Below, in pieces: positions 62,564 to 64,000 of a stretch of DNA of 64,000 nt; the first letter of the stretch is position 1, and each line of letters begins with the position of its first letter. Under the pieces are notes generated by a model. The model had not been told where the DNA came from and did not search any database. It saw nothing but the letters and a program-made list of their open reading frames with translations. Position numbers and translations under genes: made by a program. Origin of the DNA: Lentilactobacillus buchneri. Its GTDB lineage: Bacteria > Bacillota > Bacilli > Lactobacillales > Lactobacillaceae. Location: contig NZ_CP073066.1 of assembly GCF_018314255.1 (NCBI RefSeq), positions 1,364,001-1,428,000 on the forward strand, given 5' to 3'.

Positions 62564-64000
62564 ATGACTATTGATTGGTCGATGGTATTTAATGTAATTG
62601 TCGTCATTAACGCAATTTTGGCGATCTTCACGGTATTTAGGGAGAAACGCGATATTGCCGCGATTTGGGCTTGGCTGTTAGTGCTGGTCTTTTTACCGCT
62701 GGTCGGCTTTATTGCTTATGCCTTTCTGGGTCGAAAATTACCTAAGAATCGGTTGTTTAAATTACATAAACACGTTCAGATGCAGTTAGATGAGCGACTT
62801 AACGAACAGCGAAAACAATTGGGCCATGATGAAAAGACACCGGCCGATGAAGTCGTTACCGAGGCCAAGACCGCTGTTGATATGTTCATGACAACCGATC
62901 ACGCTTTTTTGTCTCGTCAAAATAAAGTTCATATTTTTACTGACGGCAACAGCTTATTTCATAAAGTCATCGGTGACATTGAAGCTGCCAAAAAGAGTAT
63001 TCATATTGAATTCTATACTTTTTACAATGATCAGATCGGAAATGAAATTTTAAACCTGTTAGTTAAAAAAGCCCATGAAGGCGTTGAAGTCCGGGTGATT
63101 TATGATTCCTGGGGCTCGATGGGCACAACCCGGAAGTTCTTCCAGCCTCTGGTTGATGCCGGTGGCAAGGCCTTTCCATTCTTGAACACCCGCTCAGTTC
63201 TCTTGGATTTCCGGATTAACTTCCGTGATCACAGAAAGATTATTGTCATTGACGGAACTATTGGCTATACTGGTGGCTTCAACATTGGTGACCAGTATTT
63301 GGGCCGCAAGAAAAAATTCGGCAATTGGCGGGATACCCACATTCGCATTATTGGGTCGGGGGTCTTCGGACTACAAGCCCGGTTCATTCTGGATTGGAAC
63401 GCCACCAGTCCCCGGGATCAAATCGATGAGGATCAAGTTGAACCCAAATACTTCCCGGTTACGACTACTAAAGGAAATGTCAATATGCAGATTGTCTCCA
63501 GCGGACCGGATTCGGATTTGCAACAGATCAAAATGGGTTATATTAAGCTGATTACCATGGCCAAAGATTACTGTTGGATTCAATCTCCCTACCTGATTCC
63601 AGACGATAGTATGATGGATGCCCTGCGGATTGCGGCTATGTCCGGCGTTGACGTGCGGATTATGGTGCCAAGCATGCCCGATCATCCATTTGTCTACCGG
63701 GCGACTCAGTATTATGCCCGCCAACTGGCTGAGGAAGGCGTTAAAATTTACTATTATGGCGATGGCTTCATTCATGCCAAAACGATGGTGATTGACGACA
63801 AGATTTCTTCGGTTGGTTCAGCGAACCTGGATTATCGCAGCTTTAAATTAAACTTTGAGATCAATGCGTTTATTTATGATCAGAAGTTCTCGGCCGATTT
63901 GCGTGACATCTTCTTAAATGATATTGATGTTAGTGAATTGCAGACCCCGGAAAAATTTGAGCAACAGTCGCTGTGGCTGAAGTTTAAGCAGACGTTTAGT
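62564..64000 (+). CDS. cls: Cardiolipin synthase (phospholipase D family), cut by the window end
   Basis: The enzyme condenses two phosphatidylglycerols to cardiolipin at the membrane. The 479 residues seen have no stop before the window ends. Two N-terminal membrane helices (about 5-25 and 33-55) are followed by two HKD motifs, HRKIIVIDG near 225 and HAKTMVIDD near 405. Both catalytic sites are complete. Only the last few residues should be missing, judging by the usual length of about 480-490. The ATG follows GGGGAGG. Confidence 0.95.
   Translation, partial: MTIDWSMVFNVIVVINAILAIFTVFREKRDIAAIWAWLLVLVFLPLVGFIAYAFLGRKLPKNRLFKLHKHVQMQLDERLNEQRKQLGHDEKTPADEVVTEAKTAVDMFMTTDHAFLSRQNKVHIFTDGNSLFHKVIGDIEAAKKSIHIEFYTFYNDQIGNEILNLLVKKAHEGVEVRVIYDSWGSMGTTRKFFQPLVDAGGKAFPFLNTRSVLLDFRINFRDHRKIIVIDGTIGYTGGFNIGDQYLGRKKKFGNWRDTHIRIIGSGVFGLQARFILDWNATSPRDQIDEDQVEPKYFPVTTTKGNVNMQIVSSGPDSDLQQIKMGYIKLITMAKDYCWIQSPYLIPDDSMMDALRIAAMSGVDVRIMVPSMPDHPFVYRATQYYARQLAEEGVKIYYYGDGFIHAKTMVIDDKISSVGSANLDYRSFKLNFEINAFIYDQKFSADLRDIFLNDIDVSELQTPEKFEQQSLWLKFKQTFS

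Noticed and set aside
1..64000. CRISPR arrays, tRNA or rRNA genes, prophage genes
   Set aside because: No regularly spaced repeats, cloverleaf genes with CCA-type ends, rRNA sequence or phage structural genes were seen.

Overview
This is chromosomal DNA of a heterofermentative lactobacillus of the Lactobacillaceae (Lentilactobacillus, Levilactobacillus or Secundilactobacillus would fit). The pointers are a mannitol 2-dehydrogenase next to a fructokinase, a GH65 maltose phosphorylase, PepC, a T-box-controlled trp operon, an Opp transporter and IS30/ISL3 elements of lactobacillus type. Genus level is inference only.

Layout. 1-4 kb: pyridoxal-kinase-type gene, UPF0340 gene and ECF S component in one operon, then a strongly folding 144-nt intergenic element and pepC. 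4-8 kb: ISL3 transposase, membrane-anchored glycerophosphodiester phosphodiesterase, lipoprotein. 8-9 kb: LacI regulator. 9.1-14.1 kb: an AT-rich accessory locus with three unfamiliar helical proteins (one split by an IS30 element with a 4-bp target duplication), an MFS exporter and a divergent 52-residue peptide gene with its own promoter, palindrome and terminator. This is the best candidate for an undescribed peptide-product system. 14-23 kb: pgi, glyoxalase-like gene, fructose-to-mannitol operon (scrK, mdh, membrane protein) divergent from a maltose operon (MFS, mapA). 23-29 kb: oxidoreductase, GT-C-like membrane protein, secreted CnaB protein, and a GT2 gene broken by one amber codon. 29.5-35.4 kb: oppDFBCA. 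35.8-45 kb: sedolisin, glutathionyl-hydroquinone-reductase-like protein, Rgg regulator with MFS, small secreted and membrane proteins, flippase. 45-48 kb: a GNAT/XRE pair that looks toxin-antitoxin-like, a GNAT-like protein, FMN reductase, and a type I toxin with a convergent antisense RNA. 48-53 kb: trpDCFBA behind a T-box, without trpEG. 53-55.4 kb: DUF1801, SemiSWEET, nitrilase, methyltransferase. 55.5-62 kb: alpha-L-rhamnosidase locus with two tandem MFS genes and a frameshifted AraC regulator. 62.3-64 kb: small membrane protein and cardiolipin synthase, cut by the window end.

The most unusual non-coding signal is a family of five large hairpins (15.6, 16.3, 27.7, 35.4 and 43.1 kb). All start at or just after a stop codon. 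Each has an apical stem of 26-29 bp whose sequence differs in every copy. In at least four the basal helices covary, and three share the same asymmetric internal loop (GGT opposite GTTA).
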